NCBI RefSeq assembly: GCF_003012745.1
Contig: NZ_PXYK01000015.1
Location: 1-64,000 of the forward strand
Direction: 5' to 3'
Source of the DNA: Kumtagia ephedrae
Lineage (GTDB): Bacteria; Pseudomonadota; Alphaproteobacteria; Rhizobiales; Rhizobiaceae
DNA length: 64,000 bases
Positions within the stretch are counted from its first letter, which is position 1. Each line of letters opens with the position of its first letter. The translations under genes and the position numbers were made by a program. The notes below the pieces were generated by a model that saw nothing but the letters and a program-made list of their open reading frames with translations, did not search any database and was not told the DNA's origin. Positions 1-9,659 of the stretch are shown here, in pieces.

Positions 1-112
1 TCTTGGCCAAATCTATTCCAAATCTGATAGTTTGCATCGCGGACGGTCTCCTTCGCTGAGTCCAACAGCTCCAGCTTGGCACATTCGATGCCGTGAGGGG
101 CCGTCCACCCAT

Positions 113-248
113 CATTCCGGGGCCGCGCAGCGGAACCCGGAATCCAGAGTGCGGACGCTGCTCGAAATTCCTGGATATTTGCGAAGTCTCGCTTTTCCTT
201 CGACACCAACGCTCTGGATTCCGGGTTCCGCTGCGCGGCCCCGGAATG
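113..248. repeat. Palindromic intergenic repeat, 37-bp perfect arms
   Basis: Two perfectly complementary 37-base arms (113-149 and 212-248) flank a 62-base centre. The arms begin CATTCCGGGGCCGCGCAG on the left. The rest of bases 1-308 holds no credible gene. Such GGATTCCGGGTTCCGC-type palindromes are commonly scattered between genes in Mesorhizobium-like genomes, which is recalled knowledge and was not checked. It lies downstream of the M24 peptidase gene and could form a long hairpin in its transcript. Confidence 0.85.
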
Positions 249-308
249 ACGGTCAACATCGGCATATGCGATTGCCCTGCCGTCCATGGGGGGAAGAAAA
301 CATAGGCC

Positions 309-1487
309 TCACCCGCCCCGGTTCCAGCCGCGGCCGCGCTCGCCGAACATCTGGTAGCCGCTCTCTGTGACGGCCACCGTGTCCTCCAGCTTGATGAAGC
401 CGCGCGCCGGGTGGAGCATGGTGGTCTCCACCGACAGCACCATGCCCGCTTCCAGCGGGTGGGCGGCGTCGACGCCTTCATAGGTGACCGGGTGGTTGGT
501 CATCAGGAACGGCGCCTCATGGGTGATGACGCCCATGCCGTGGGCGAAGAAGTCGGTGTAGGGCGCGACCGGCGAAGCCTTCAGCCGCTGCTCGCCGGCG
601 GCGATCAAATCGCCGCCCGGCGCGCCGGCGCGGATTTTTCCGAAGGCGGCCTGCTGGACGGCATCGATCTCCGACAGCAAATCCTCCAGTTCGGCATCCG
701 GCTCGCCCAGCACGCCCATGCGGCAGAGGTCACCGATATAGCCGTGATAGTTGCCGCCCGAATCGATCGACAGCACCTCGCCCTTCTTCCACGCCTGCGG
801 CGAGGCGGCGCGGTTGTGGCTGGAGCCCAGCGTCAGCAGGCAGTATTCGAAATGCAGCCCGCGATCGGTCTCCTCCTTGCGCAGCCGCTCGATGATCTCG
901 GCCTTGGTCGTGCCCTCGCCTGCCCATTCGATGGTGGCGAGCATGGAGTCGGTGATGAGTTCGGAAGCGGTGCGCAGCTTGTCCAGCTCCTCCGGCGTCT
1001 TGACCGCACGCAGCCGCTCGAACACGCTGGTGGCATCCACCAGCTCGGCGCGGTTGCCGAGCTGTCCGAGCACCGCATGCGCGTCGGACGGCAGGAAGGG
1101 GGGCTCGATGCCGATGCGCGCGCCGGGCGCCGCGATCTTGCGGATATGGTCGGCGGCGAGCTGGGCGGCGTCCAGCGTGCCCCAGGCGGCGGCATGCAGC
1201 GTCGGCGTCCAGAACGGCCGGTTGGCGTGCTCGCCGCCCTCCATCCGGTTGGCCACATAGGCGGCGTGGTCCGGCCGCCCCTTCTCGTAGACGACCACCG
1301 GCAGGTAGCGGCTGTGGCCGATCGCGTCCATGGCAGCGAAGAAGATGAATTTGTAGCCGCCCAGCAGGTACTGGACGTTGTGCTTGGAGGTGGCGACGAG
1401 GATGTCGATGCCAGCCTTGTCCATCAGCCGGTCGAGTTTTTCATGGTCGAACGGAACGGCGACCGGCGTCTCGGTTTTGATGTTCAT
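309..1487 (-). CDS. M24-family metallopeptidase (Xaa-Pro dipeptidase/creatinase-like)
   Basis: The 392-residue protein has a creatinase-type N-terminal domain (about residues 15-160) and a C-terminal pita-bread peptidase domain (about 170-385). The five metal ligands of family M24 appear intact: D242 and D253 (IDSGGNYHGYIGD), H316 (FAHGMG), E354 (SVETT) and E368 (KLEDT). It should therefore bind two metal ions and cleave Xaa-Pro or a related amide in the cytoplasm. The start at 1487 (MNIKTET) is preceded by a good ribosome site, GGGAGAGAG; an upstream in-frame ATG at 1535 lacks one. It is transcribed alone, 117 bases downstream of the cyclase gene. Dipeptidase and creatinase-like hydrolase cannot be separated from sequence alone. 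Confidence 0.85.
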   Translation of the reverse strand: MNIKTETPVAVPFDHEKLDRLMDKAGIDILVATSKHNVQYLLGGYKFIFFAAMDAIGHSRYLPVVVYEKGRPDHAAYVANRMEGGEHANRPFWTPTLHAAAWGTLDAAQLAADHIRKIAAPGARIGIEPPFLPSDAHAVLGQLGNRAELVDATSVFERLRAVKTPEELDKLRTASELITDSMLATIEWAGEGTTKAEIIERLRKEETDRGLHFEYCLLTLGSSHNRAASPQAWKKGEVLSIDSGGNYHGYIGDLCRMGVLGEPDAELEDLLSEIDAVQQAAFGKIRAGAPGGDLIAAGEQRLKASPVAPYTDFFAHGMGVITHEAPFLMTNHPVTYEGVDAAHPLEAGMVLSVETTMLHPARGFIKLEDTVAVTESGYQMFGERGRGWNRGG

Positions 1488-1604
1488 GATCTCTCTCCCT
1501 GCCGCGACGGTAGCGTGCATGGCCCTGGCCTGCAACGGCGGTTTGTGATTGCCCTGTGATTGCCCCGCCCTTGTGCCCGGCCAAACCGGCCGTGAAGCCG
1601 GCGC

Positions 1605-3554
1605 TTACCGCCCTGCCGCCAGACGATCGCGCAGAATCCGGTAGAAACCCGCCACCTCCGGCAGTTCTTTCCCCAGAACCTCGAAGCGGGGACCGTCGGC
1701 CCTGAGCATCCCGGCATACATGTCGGCGATCAGCGCCGCATGCCAGGCGAGTGCGTCCGCGGTGGCGCGGGGCACGGGCGTCGACACCATGACCGCCTGC
1801 GACTTGCCCTTCACCTTGACCAGGTCGAGTTCGGCCAGCGCGATCCGCCCACCGACAAGCCGCGCCGCCGCCTCGCCGACCAGGATCGAGACGCCGAAAT
1901 TCTTCGTCTCGCTTTCCAGCCGCGAGGCGAGGTTCACCGGATCGCCCAGCGCCGAATAGTTGAAGCGGAAGTCGGAGCCCATGTTGCCGACCACGCAGTC
2001 GCCGCTGTTGATGCCGACGCCGATGCGCAGCGGTGTGGGCGCCCGCTCCGAGCCGGCTGCCTCCCGCTCGCGCTCGGCGTTCAGCGCGTCGACCGCGTCC
2101 AGCATGGCAAGCGCGGCCTCGATCGCGTGGACCGCATGGTCCGGATCCTCCAACGGCGCGTTCCAGAAGGCCATGATCGCGTCGCCGATATATTTGTCGA
2201 TCGTGCCGCCGGCCTTGAGGATGACGTCGGAAAGCGGGTTGAGCAGCCGGTTCATCAGCCGCGTGAGCCCTTCCGGGTCGTCCTTCATCTCCTCCGAGAT
2301 GGTGGTGAAGCCGCGCACGTCGCAGAACAGCACGGTGAGCACGCGCCGCTCGCCGCCGAGCTTGAGCTGGGAAACGTCGTCGGCCAGCCGCTCGACCAGC
2401 ACCGGCGACAGATATTGCGAGAAGGCGCGGGTGATCCTCATGCGGCGTCGGCGCTCGGCGGCGTAGTCGCGCGCGCTCTGGATAGCAGCGACGCCGGCGA
2501 AGGCGAGCGACGGCGCCACCGGCGCCAGGAAGACGCGGCCGTATTGGAGAAGCAGCAGGCTGGCGGCGAAGATGCCGAGCACGGCGGCGATGGAGACCGC
2601 CGCCGTGATCCGTCCCGTGCCGCTCCAGACGGAAAGAGCCGCCAGCGCCGCAGCGGCCAAAATTGCGAGTGCGACCGCCACCACCGGCGCCGGCATCACG
2701 AAATGGCGGCCGCCGAGATTCTCGAAGATCGTCGCCTGCAACTCGGCGCCGGCGAGCAGCCTGTGGCTGCGCACCGTGTCGGAGGTGGCATAGACGTCGG
2801 GTCCGCCGGTGTCGACGCTGGGCGCCGACTGCATCGACAGGCCGACGATAACCGTGCGGCCGCGGAACGCATCGGGCGGCAGGAAGGCGCCGGGATCGAG
2901 CGCCTGGTAATAAGACACCGTCTGAAAGCTGCGCGGCGGACCAAAACCTTGGATCAGCGCCCCTGCCGGCACTGCGGGCGCCACGCCGCCGGCGGTTTCG
3001 AGCAGCCGCGCGGCAAAACCGTCCGCGTAGGCCGGAACGCGGCGTACGACCCCGTCGCCGTCGAGGCTGATCGAGACGATGCCCGACCGCGCGCCGGATG
3101 CCGTGAAGGCCGCCAGCGGTTCCACCCGGATCAGCTGGTCGGCTTGCGGCGTGCGGATCACCGTCTCGTCGGCGGCAAGCACCACGTCGGGCCCCAGCGC
3201 CGCGGTGAGCGCATGGTCGCCCGCAGCCGTCGACGGCTCGGAAAAGATGATGTCGAGGCCGATCGCCTCGGCGCCAGCAGCGCGCAGCGCCGTCACCAGG
3301 CGGGCATGCAGGTCGCGCGGCCACGGCCAGCGTTGCCCGATCTCCGCCATCGAGGGCTCGTCGATCGCCACGATGATCGGCGAATCCGGCGAGAGCGGCG
3401 GCGGCGCAAGCGTCGAGAAATGGTCGAATATCTTCAGCTCGACCAGCCGCCAGGCCGAGGCGAGCGAGGCGGCGAAGACGAGGACGGCCACCGCCGCGGC
3501 GATGGCGGCAAGCTGCCAGGCCCGGCGCGCGTCGATGGTCGCGCCGTCGGCCAC
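1605..3554 (-). CDS. CHASE2-domain class III adenylate cyclase
   Basis: This 649-residue membrane protein has a first transmembrane helix (about 12-34), a periplasmic CHASE2 sensor domain (about 38-285), two or three further helices (about 290-358) and a cytoplasmic class III cyclase domain (about 400-600). The cyclase residues are present: D412 (LFCDVRGF), K454 and D458 (DKYIGD), D538, N541 and R545 (GDPVNLASR). The K454/D538 pair suggests ATP rather than GTP as substrate. The gene starts with GTG one base after the stop of the FecR-TPR-barrel gene, so the two are almost certainly co-transcribed and translationally coupled. A likely role is making cAMP in response to an envelope signal sensed by CHASE2, possibly passed on by the upstream protein. 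Confidence 0.9.
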   Translation of the reverse strand: MADGATIDARRAWQLAAIAAAVAVLVFAASLASAWRLVELKIFDHFSTLAPPPLSPDSPIIVAIDEPSMAEIGQRWPWPRDLHARLVTALRAAGAEAIGLDIIFSEPSTAAGDHALTAALGPDVVLAADETVIRTPQADQLIRVEPLAAFTASGARSGIVSISLDGDGVVRRVPAYADGFAARLLETAGGVAPAVPAGALIQGFGPPRSFQTVSYYQALDPGAFLPPDAFRGRTVIVGLSMQSAPSVDTGGPDVYATSDTVRSHRLLAGAELQATIFENLGGRHFVMPAPVVAVALAILAAAALAALSVWSGTGRITAAVSIAAVLGIFAASLLLLQYGRVFLAPVAPSLAFAGVAAIQSARDYAAERRRRMRITRAFSQYLSPVLVERLADDVSQLKLGGERRVLTVLFCDVRGFTTISEEMKDDPEGLTRLMNRLLNPLSDVILKAGGTIDKYIGDAIMAFWNAPLEDPDHAVHAIEAALAMLDAVDALNAEREREAAGSERAPTPLRIGVGINSGDCVVGNMGSDFRFNYSALGDPVNLASRLESETKNFGVSILVGEAAARLVGGRIALAELDLVKVKGKSQAVMVSTPVPRATADALAWHAALIADMYAGMLRADGPRFEVLGKELPEVAGFYRILRDRLAAGR

Positions 3555-3555
3555 C

Positions 3556-6500
3556 TCAGAACCGGACCTTCAGCGAGCCGGTGAAGACGCGCCCCCAGCC
3601 CGGCACGTTGGGCGCCACCTCGAACTCCTCGTCGAACAGGTTGTAGGCGGCGAGTTCGAGTTCGAAACGACTGTCCAGCGGCTCCCAGGTGAGGAAGGCG
3701 TCGGCCGTCCAGTAGGGGTCGAGCATGATGCCGGAATCGCCGCCGGAGCGCTCGCCGACATAACTCGCGGCGACAGTGACCTTGACGTCGGCCGTGCTCA
3801 CCCAGGTCAGGCCCAGCCTCGCCGTCTGTTCCGGAACGTACGGGATCAGGCCGCCATAGCTCAGGCTCGACGGATCGCGGTTCTCCGAGTTCGCGTAGGC
3901 GAAAGTGGCGAAGGCGCCGAACCCGTGCGTCAGCCAGAGGTTGGCGGTGGCGCTGACGCGGTCGATCCGGCCTTCGGTGAGCGATATCTGGTCGAGGCTG
4001 AGCGGGACGGGAATGGCGAGATCGTCGAGCTCCTGGTGCTGGTAGTCGACCGCGGTGAACAGGTGATCCGACCACTGGGCCTCCCAGCGGGCCGCGAAGC
4101 TGCTGCTCTTGCCGCCGATGTCGAGCGGCGCCTGGTTCGCCTGCATGCCGATCACGCCGACCGGCGCCAGGGTGAAGGCGTTGAGCGCGCTGCTCTCCTC
4201 GATATAGCCAACGCGCAGCCAGTGGCCCTCGAACGGCGCCCAGGCGGCACCGACGCGCGGCTCCGCCCGGAATTCGTCGAGCGCCTCGCCCTCGAACATG
4301 GTGCCGAACAGGCCCGCTTCCGCCTTGAGGCTGGGCGTGATGTCGTAGAGGACGTCTGCGTAGATGCGGCCGGTGGTTAGGTCGAAGTTGCTCTCGGTGG
4401 TCGTGAGATCCCGCGACACGCCCGGAATATATGTCAGGTTCGATGCGGTGCGGTTCTGATTGAGCATTCCGCCCTCCGCGCCATAGCGCAAAGTCAGATC
4501 ATCAACTCCCAGCGTGTGGTTCACGCTGCCGAGTACTGAATCACTGTCGGCTTTAACCTCCTGCGCACCGAGACCAGATACCAGATACTGGTCGTTGAGC
4601 AGGATAAGGAAGTTGGTAGCCTCAAGGCTGTGACGTTTGAAGCCGGACGCGAACACACCCGCGCTCACCACGTTCCGATACCCAAAAGTATGGCTCCAGG
4701 CAGCACCATAACCGCCAGTGCGGTCGTCAACGGTGCGATCGTTTGTGGAACCGAGCAAGTCGAGAGAATTCACGCCGGATGTGTTGGGCGGGACTGGAAT
4801 CCCAAGCGGCGGAACATAAACCGTGAGACCATTGCGAAGATCATCCTCGGTATCCTGGACCGCGGCAAACAGCACGATGTTGTCGTTCGGAGTCGGGCTG
4901 AGCGTCAGATATCCGAAGCCTCCTACCGTCTTGTCGAACAGATCGTACTCTGTGGAAGTCCGGCTCGCATCGGGCTGTATCTCGCCGCGCGACTCCTCGG
5001 TATCGCGTTTGGTGAATTCGCCATAGAAGCTGATCGGGAACGGGTAGGCGAGATAGCCCTTCACCTCGGCTTCGCCGGTCCAGCCGCTGGCGTCGCCGCT
5101 GAGCCCGCCGCCCTGGATCGCGCCTTCGATGAAGGGCCGGTTGATCAGATTGGCGCCGCGGGAGCGGCCGGCAAGCATCTGCGGTTCGAGCAGCAGACCC
5201 TGGATGAGGGACGACAGCGCCGAATCGCCAGCGATCGGCTCGCCGACCGTCTGCCCGTCATAGTCGCCGCTGGTGGTGAACGGATTCGGGCTGCCGGCGA
5301 TCGCCTGGTCGGCGAGCGCGCTGGCGGAGAACGGATCGAAGACCACGTCGCCATAAAAGCGGCCCCAGGCATCGAGCCCCTGCAGGCGGTAGGCGTGGTT
5401 CAGCGTCGAGCCCTGGTCGCGGCTGGCGCTGAGCGCGGCATAGTCGCCGCCGCGGGCGCGCGTGCGCTTCATCGCCTCCTGCGCCGAGCGGATGGCGCGA
5501 TCGGAATCGTAATCGTCCGCCGCGATCGCCGTCGCGACATTGGCCGTCGCCGGATCATTGGGGTCGAGGCGGTCGGCATTCTCCAGCGCCTGCTCGGCCG
5601 GCTGGCGCTGGCCGGTCTCGTAATAGCCGGCGGCGAGCAGCAGCAGCGCCTGCGCGAAGGCGGGGTTGGCGGTGGAGCCGGCGAGCAGGTCCTGCATCGC
5701 CTTGTCCATCTCGCCGGTCTTCAGGTGGTAGAGGCCGCGGGCCACCAGGCCGATGTCGAAGCCGGGATCCTCGGCCATCGCCCTGTCGATCTCGGCCTTG
5801 GCCTTGGCTAGCCGGTCCTGGCCGAGATAGATCAGCGCCAGGTTGGCGCGCGACACCGGGTCCTGCGGGTCGAGCGCGACCGCCGTCTGCAGCGCCGCCT
5901 CCGCCTCGCGCGTCGCGCCGCGCTCGTCGAGCACAAGGCCCAGCGCGTTCCATGCCGAGGAGGAACCCGGCGCCAGCTCGGTCGCCCGCTTCAGGTCGGC
6001 AGTGGCGCCGTCGAGATCGCTGTCGATGTCGGCGCGGTAGTTGCCGCGCGCCTCCAGCGCCGTCGGGTCGTCGGGATCGAGCGAGAGCGCCCGGTCGACC
6101 GCCTCCTTTACCTGCACCCGGTCGTCGAGCAGCAGCGCCATCTGGGCGCGCGCCGCCGGCAGGGTCGGGTCGTCGGGAAAGCGCAACTCGGCGCGGCGGA
6201 TGACCTCGACCGCCGCCGGTATGTCCTTGAGGAAGCCGGTCGTCCAGGCCTCTGCCAGCGCGCCATAGGGGCTGACGGCGGCACCCGAAGGCGGCTGCTC
6301 GAGATGGTCGGGGTTGGCCAGCGTACGGGCGAAATAGGCGGCGTAGAGGGCGACCTGGCGCCGGCTGCCGGACAGAAGCGGCGCGGCGCGGGAAAGCAGC
6401 GGGATCGCCGCGTCGTAGCGCTTTTCGGACGCCGCGATCATGCCGTCGACGAGATCGAGGCGGGCGCGCTGCGACGCATCGAGCGGTAGGCTGCGCGCCC

Positions 6501-7287
6501 GGTCGGCGGCGCGCTTGCCGGCGCCGCGCCCGTCATAGGAGAGCCCGACTTCGGCCAGCGTCAGCCATTGCTCGGCGGTGCGCCGCGCCTCCGGCACCGC
6601 CGCGATCCGCGCCCGTTCGCCGCGCATCCCGGCGCTGGAGAGCGGCGAGGCCGGCATGGCGGCGAAACCGTTCCGCAGCGACAGGTAGAACAGCATCTGC
6701 TCGCGGTCGTCCGGGTCGACGATCACGATCTTGGTCGGCGCCTGCCCGATTCTTGCGGAGGCCGCCTCGCCACGCCGCACCGAGACCGAGCCGAATGCGT
6801 TGGAAAGCTCGACCTGCCCTTCCAGCACGGTCAGCGAGGTCCGGCCGGAGGCGTCGACCGTCATCGTCCAGTCTGTGCCGCGGATCGCGGCGGCCGCGGC
6901 CGGCGTCTCCACGACGATGCCCTCGCCGCCGCGCTCGGCGCGCGCCCAGATGCTGCCGCTCTCCAGGCCGAACAGCGAATCGGCGCCGGGATTGACCTCC
7001 TTCACCAGCATGGTGGTGTTGCGGCCGAGCCGGACCTGCGTCTTGTCGGCGAACAGGACGGCGAGATTGCCCTGGGCGTTCGTCCTCAGCACGTCGCCGG
7101 CCAGCAGATCCTGGTGGATGTCGACGCCGCGCCAAGTGCTGACGTCGATGAAGCGCACCTCCTCGCCGGTCTTGCGGGCGATCACCGAGCCGGCGGCCGG
7201 AGCGTCGCGGGCCACCGGCTCCGCATGCGCCACGGCGGCGCATCCGAGCATCAGACCCGCCGCAACTGCCCCCGCAAGTATTCGCAT
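3556..7287 (-). CDS. FecR-TPR-outer-membrane beta-barrel fusion protein
   Basis: The 1243-residue protein starts with a signal peptide (MRILAGAVAAG...AHA). A FecR domain follows (about 45-175, with the typical AAIRGTDW at 133-140), then a long TPR array (about 230-640). The C-terminal TonB-receptor-like beta-barrel (about 730-1243) ends in phenylalanine (SLKVRF), as outer-membrane barrels do. No plug domain or TonB box is evident. I chose the start at 7287 because it begins the signal peptide; an in-frame start 60 bases upstream would bury it. The gene is directly coupled to the CHASE2 cyclase. Classical FecR proteins relay signals from outer-membrane receptors to ECF sigma factors, whereas here FecR and barrel are in one chain beside a cyclase. 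Bases about 4430-5010 inside the barrel are clearly less GC-rich. The function is not known. Confidence 0.85.
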   Translation of the reverse strand: MRILAGAVAAGLMLGCAAVAHAEPVARDAPAAGSVIARKTGEEVRFIDVSTWRGVDIHQDLLAGDVLRTNAQGNLAVLFADKTQVRLGRNTTMLVKEVNPGADSLFGLESGSIWARAERGGEGIVVETPAAAAAIRGTDWTMTVDASGRTSLTVLEGQVELSNAFGSVSVRRGEAASARIGQAPTKIVIVDPDDREQMLFYLSLRNGFAAMPASPLSSAGMRGERARIAAVPEARRTAEQWLTLAEVGLSYDGRGAGKRAADRARSLPLDASQRARLDLVDGMIAASEKRYDAAIPLLSRAAPLLSGSRRQVALYAAYFARTLANPDHLEQPPSGAAVSPYGALAEAWTTGFLKDIPAAVEVIRRAELRFPDDPTLPAARAQMALLLDDRVQVKEAVDRALSLDPDDPTALEARGNYRADIDSDLDGATADLKRATELAPGSSSAWNALGLVLDERGATREAEAALQTAVALDPQDPVSRANLALIYLGQDRLAKAKAEIDRAMAEDPGFDIGLVARGLYHLKTGEMDKAMQDLLAGSTANPAFAQALLLLAAGYYETGQRQPAEQALENADRLDPNDPATANVATAIAADDYDSDRAIRSAQEAMKRTRARGGDYAALSASRDQGSTLNHAYRLQGLDAWGRFYGDVVFDPFSASALADQAIAGSPNPFTTSGDYDGQTVGEPIAGDSALSSLIQGLLLEPQMLAGRSRGANLINRPFIEGAIQGGGLSGDASGWTGEAEVKGYLAYPFPISFYGEFTKRDTEESRGEIQPDASRTSTEYDLFDKTVGGFGYLTLSPTPNDNIVLFAAVQDTEDDLRNGLTVYVPPLGIPVPPNTSGVNSLDLLGSTNDRTVDDRTGGYGAAWSHTFGYRNVVSAGVFASGFKRHSLEATNFLILLNDQYLVSGLGAQEVKADSDSVLGSVNHTLGVDDLTLRYGAEGGMLNQNRTASNLTYIPGVSRDLTTTESNFDLTTGRIYADVLYDITPSLKAEAGLFGTMFEGEALDEFRAEPRVGAAWAPFEGHWLRVGYIEESSALNAFTLAPVGVIGMQANQAPLDIGGKSSSFAARWEAQWSDHLFTAVDYQHQELDDLAIPVPLSLDQISLTEGRIDRVSATANLWLTHGFGAFATFAYANSENRDPSSLSYGGLIPYVPEQTARLGLTWVSTADVKVTVAASYVGERSGGDSGIMLDPYWTADAFLTWEPLDSRFELELAAYNLFDEEFEVAPNVPGWGRVFTGSLKVRF

Positions 7288-7517
7288 GCCGCCCGATATT
7301 GTTCCCGCCTCTCCTGCCTTATGAAAAGAGAGGAACACCGAAGTCAAGCTTGGGAACCACTATGACCACCAAATATTCACCGCAGGCGACCGCGCCGCGG
7401 GGCAAGTTACCGATGTCGTTTTGCTCGAACCGCCACGTCTCTTCGTCCCAAGGCAAGCCGGTTGCGCCGGGTCCGCGGGATCGGCATCATGGAGGGCACA
7501 AAGAAAGCGGAGCGGAC

Positions 7518-8327
7518 ATGCCAGAGACGCTGCACGTCATCACCCGGGAGCGCCACCTCCACAAGAAATGGCAGCGTCCGACCGGCTACGGCTTCGCCGC
7601 GTCGATCAATCTTGCGCCGGTGGGTGCGTCGGAGATCGCGCATGCCGGCCGCGCCTTTCCCCTGGCCTTCGTCGACATGGAAGACGGCGCGACGCTGGTC
7701 GCCCTGTTCAGTCTCCATCGCGACCGCAACCTCTTCGTCGCGCCGGACGGACGCTGGCTCGCCTCCCATGTTCCGGCCGCGCTGCAGAATTTTCCCTTCA
7801 GCCTCGGCCGCCAGGCCGACGGCAAGTTCGCGCTCTGCGTCAACGAGGCGAGCGGGCTGATCCGCGACACCGCGGTCGGCGAGCACGGCTTTCCGTTCTT
7901 CGCCTCCGACGGCACGCCGACGCGCGAGACCCAGGCCATCGCCGATTCGCTGACCCGGGCACGCCGGAGCCTCGACGTCGTGCGCAACGCCGTTGCCGCC
8001 CTCGCGACGCGCGGCCTGCTGGAGCCATGGCCGGTGGTCGCCAAGGAGGAGACAGGCGACCGGCGGATCGGCGGCCTCAAGCGGATCAACGAGGCGGCCC
8101 TCAACGCGGTCGGAGCCGATGATCTCGTGGCGCTGCGCGATTGCGGCGCGCTCGCCACCGCCTATTGTCAGCTGTTTTCGATGGGCAACATTTCGGTGCT
8201 GGGCAGCCTGGCCGGCGCGCAGGACCGCGCCAGGCGGCAGCGCATGGCGATCCCCGCCAACAGCTTCATTCCCGAAGACGACGGTAACCTGAAGATCGAC
8301 TGGTCGACCTTTCTCAAGGACGAGTGA
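7518..8327 (+). CDS. SapC-family protein
   Basis: The 269-residue protein matches the SapC family (named after a surface-layer-associated gene; biochemical role unknown). Recognisable blocks are HLHKKWQRPTGYGFA near the start, a central FPLAFVDMEDG and the family-typical LFSLHRDRNLFVAPDGRW. No signal peptide or membrane segment is apparent. The start at 7518 follows AAAGCGGAG; the open frame extends upstream but without a ribosome site. It is divergent from the FecR-barrel gene and converges with the cupin gene, with 12 bases between stop codons. Confidence 0.8.
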   Translation: MPETLHVITRERHLHKKWQRPTGYGFAASINLAPVGASEIAHAGRAFPLAFVDMEDGATLVALFSLHRDRNLFVAPDGRWLASHVPAALQNFPFSLGRQADGKFALCVNEASGLIRDTAVGEHGFPFFASDGTPTRETQAIADSLTRARRSLDVVRNAVAALATRGLLEPWPVVAKEETGDRRIGGLKRINEAALNAVGADDLVALRDCGALATAYCQLFSMGNISVLGSLAGAQDRARRQRMAIPANSFIPEDDGNLKIDWSTFLKDE

Positions 8328-8339
8328 CGCCCCCGACTA

Positions 8340-8756
8340 TTAGGTTCCCGGCGGGAGCATGCGAAAATCCGGCAGGTCGCGCAGCGCCAGCTCCGGTCCG
8401 GCCGGCGAATAGACGACGAAGAGCTGCATCGGTCCGTCGCCCGTATTGAGCGTCGAGTGGTAGCGGCTTTCGGGAACGAAGACGGTGCAGCCCGGGCCCA
8501 CCTTCGCGACCACCGGCTTGCCGGCCTCGTCCTCGACCATCTGCTCGCCATTGCCGGAGATGACGAAGATGATCTCCTCGGCGCCCGGATGGTTGTGGCG
8601 GGCATGGCCCTGACCGGAGGGCAGGTCGACCACCCCGCCGGAAAATCGCCTGGCGCCGTTGACCTCCGGCGCCACCGTCAGCGCCAGCCTGCCCCAGTCG
8701 AAGCCGAACGCACTTACGTCCTGCGGATAAACGAAGACTTTCGATGTGTCGGTCAT
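8340..8756 (-). CDS. Small cupin-domain protein
   Basis: The 138-residue single-domain cupin carries the first metal-binding motif GHARHNHPGAEEIIFVISG (about residues 50-68, with two His and one Glu) and a weaker second motif around PESRYHSTLNTGDG (about 95-110, with one His). Such proteins bind a metal and act as small sugar or carboxylate isomerases, dioxygenases or sensors. The gene lies four bases after the PEP-hydrolase-family gene and is probably co-transcribed with it. The substrate cannot be deduced. Confidence 0.8.
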   Translation of the reverse strand: MTDTSKVFVYPQDVSAFGFDWGRLALTVAPEVNGARRFSGGVVDLPSGQGHARHNHPGAEEIIFVISGNGEQMVEDEAGKPVVAKVGPGCTVFVPESRYHSTLNTGDGPMQLFVVYSPAGPELALRDLPDFRMLPPGT

Positions 8757-8760
8757 GGCC

Positions 8761-9630
8761 TCATCCCTTCCTTTTCTTCGCCGGCTTCGCCGCTTTGCCC
8801 CGCACCGGAAGCGCCTTGAAGTCGGCCGTCTGCTTCGCGATCGCCGCCTCCGCCGGCAGCCGTTCCATCGACGAGGCGCCGTAGAAGCCGTGCAGCCCGT
8901 CGATCCGCTCGAGCACGTAGCGCGCGTCCTCCGGCATGGAGATCGGCCCGCCGTGGCAGAGCAGGATCACGTCCTTGCGCACCGAGCGCGCCGCTTCGGC
9001 GATGGCGTCGATTTCTGCCACGCAGTCGTCCAATGACTTCGCCGACGTGGCGCCGATCGTGCCGCCGGTGGTGACGCCCATATGGGCGACGACGATGTCG
9101 GCGCCGGCCCTGGTCATGGCCTTGGCCTCGTCGGTGTTGAAGACGTAGGGCGTGGTCAGCAGGTCGAGCTTGTGGGCCTCGGCGATCATGTCGACCTCAA
9201 GGCCGAAACCCATGCCGGTTTCCTCGAAGCTCTGGCGCATCGTACCGTCGAACAGGCCGATGGTCGGAAAGTTCTGCACGCCGGAAAAACCCATGTCCTT
9301 CAGCTCGGCGAGGAAGCGCGGCATGATGACGAAAGGATCGGTGCCGTTGACGCCGGCCAGCACCGGCGTATGCTTCACCACCGGCAGCACCTCGACCGCC
9401 ATCTCCTTCACGATCTCGTTGGCGTTGCCGTAGGCGAGCAGGCCGGCTGCCGAGCCGCGCCCGGCCATGCGGTAGCGGCCGGAATTGTAGATGATGATCA
9501 GGTCGATGCCGCCGGCCTCCTCGGATTTCGCCGACAGGCCCGTACCGGCGCCGCCGCCGACGATCGGCACGCCGCCTGCGATCATCTTCCTGAATTTGTC
9601 GACGATCTTTTTTCGCGGAATCAGCGGCAT
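8761..9630 (-). CDS. Phosphoenolpyruvate hydrolase-family TIM-barrel protein
   Basis: The 289-residue protein resembles the PEP_hydrolase family of TIM-barrel proteins, related to the isocitrate lyase/PEP mutase fold. Characteristic blocks are [45 protein letters not shown] and LCHGGPI. In many bacteria this family sits beside a Tm-1-like ATP-binding protein; no such partner is present here. The lysine- and alanine-rich tail (about the last 20 residues) is probably disordered. The start at 9630 (MPLIPRKK) follows GGCGAGGGCAG and gives a 52-base gap to the divergent TetR gene, whose operator-like dyad lies in that gap. TetR control of this gene and the cupin is therefore likely. Confidence 0.8.
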   Translation of the reverse strand: MPLIPRKKIVDKFRKMIAGGVPIVGGGAGTGLSAKSEEAGGIDLIIIYNSGRYRMAGRGSAAGLLAYGNANEIVKEMAVEVLPVVKHTPVLAGVNGTDPFVIMPRFLAELKDMGFSGVQNFPTIGLFDGTMRQSFEETGMGFGLEVDMIAEAHKLDLLTTPYVFNTDEAKAMTRAGADIVVAHMGVTTGGTIGATSAKSLDDCVAEIDAIAEAARSVRKDVILLCHGGPISMPEDARYVLERIDGLHGFYGASSMERLPAEAAIAKQTADFKALPVRGKAAKPAKKRKG

Positions 9631-9659
9631 TCTGCCCTCGCCTGGCCGTTGCAATTTTT

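Noticed and set aside
1-308. Two plus-strand frames across the left-edge palindrome
   Set aside because: They are produced by the palindromic repeat and have no domain or start signal.
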